NCBI RefSeq assembly: GCF_001528745.1
Contig: NZ_BCNS01000142.1
Location: 1 to 64,000 of the forward strand
Reading direction: 5' to 3'
Length of the DNA stretch: 64,000 bases
DNA from: Marinobacterium profundum
GTDB taxonomy: Bacteria > Pseudomonadota > Gammaproteobacteria > Pseudomonadales > Balneatricaceae
Shown here: piece by piece, positions 63,825-64,000 of the stretch
How positions within the stretch are numbered: the first letter of the stretch is position 1
Layout: every line of letters starts with the position of its first letter
Translations under genes and position numbers: made by a program
Notes under the pieces: model-generated
What the model was told of the DNA's origin: nothing
The model's input: the letters and a program-made list of their open reading frames with translations, nothing else
The model's database searches: none

Positions 63825-64000
63825 ATGCGAATTACTTTGCCACCTGTTGACCCTGCAAACATTGATAGTTTTATCAATGATGATTTGCTAATGCGTAGAG
63901 AGTTTGGGGAACAATTGCAAAATTTAGTTTTGAACGTAAAGGAACCGTTAGTGGTTTCCTTAGAAGCACCTTGGGGCGAGGGGAAGACTTATTTCGCTCA
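63825..64000 (+). CDS. KAP-family P-loop NTPase, 5' end (truncated by the window)
   Basis: The first 58 codons of a gene that runs off the edge. GGAG precedes the ATG by eight bases. RREFGEQLQNLVLNVKEPLVV leads to a Walker A, EAPWGEGKTYF, in the form seen in KAP NTPases (WGxGKT). The base composition is clearly AT-richer than the neighbouring genes, which suggests recent transfer. KAP NTPases occur in anti-phage islands and in membrane-linked systems; the remainder of the gene is needed to decide. Confidence 0.7.
   Translation, partial: MRITLPPVDPANIDSFINDDLLMRREFGEQLQNLVLNVKEPLVVSLEAPWGEGKTYFA

Overview
The window reads as chromosome of a free-living, GC-rich (upper 50s percent by eye), probably marine gammaproteobacterium of the Oceanospirillales type (Marinobacterium-like is my best guess). 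The basis is the gene mix: HexR-linked Entner-Doudoroff genes, Pseudomonas-style sugar ABC uptake with a GltR/GtrS-like two-component pair, a rhizobial-type FrcBCA fructose importer, many sensor kinases, and sigma-54 promoters. I see no rRNA, tRNA or CRISPR array.

Layout. 0-3 kb: a small TA-flanked inverted-repeat element, a DUF1232 protein, a divergent dmeR/dmeF Ni/Co efflux pair with its operator, and a small hypothetical gene. 3-9.5 kb: an OFA-type MFS transporter under a sigma-54 promoter, next to an operon for a periplasmic binding protein, a sigma-54-dependent response regulator and a Cache-type histidine kinase. 9.7-12.7 kb: frcBCA. 13-16.4 kb: a hybrid kinase and OmpR-type regulator. 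16.5-16.9 kb: a broken serine recombinase carrying a heptanucleotide repeat. 17.4 kb: fructokinase. 18.5-22.3 kb: a GGDEF/EAL protein paired with an NMT1/SsuA-like binding protein. 22.6-28.8 kb: zwf-pgl-eda divergent from hexR and a GltR/GtrS-like pair. 29-41.2 kb: five exported proteins built from DUF11/SdrD-like beta modules, including a 1943-residue outer-membrane protein with an OmpA-like domain. 41.5-48.6 kb: a glucose-type ABC transporter (gtsABCD-like), an aldo-keto reductase and a FucP-type permease. 48.8-55.2 kb: small metabolic and housekeeping genes (DUF4144, YdjM-like, VOC, DUF4432, Gfo/Idh/MocA, thiolase-like, CHRD, arfB). 55.2-59.4 kb: thiBPQ plus a thiamine-kinase-like gene. 59.8-61.1 kb: AhpD-like, EthD and 2OG-oxygenase-like small genes behind a pair of TetR-type palindromes. 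61.5-63.3 kb: allE and an HMCES/YedK gene. The right edge has a phage-gene remnant and the start of a KAP-type P-loop NTPase.

How it fits together. Sugar is imported by FrcBCA (fructose) and GtsABCD (glucose/mannose type), phosphorylated by the fructokinase (a glucokinase is not in the window), and carried through zwf-pgl-eda; edd is also not in the window. HexR and the GltR/GtrS-like pair sit at the centre of this set, and HexR-like boxes lie before zwf/hexR and possibly before fructokinase.

The most unusual region is the DUF11/OmpA surface-protein cluster. Both of its transcription units are preceded by a good -24/-12 sigma-54 promoter. Each promoter has a nearly identical 22-bp element (19 of 22 positions) about 110-120 bp upstream, which looks like the binding site of one unknown enhancer-binding protein. 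I regard this as the best candidate for an undescribed system: a sigma-54-controlled outer-membrane scaffold with secreted DUF11 partner proteins.
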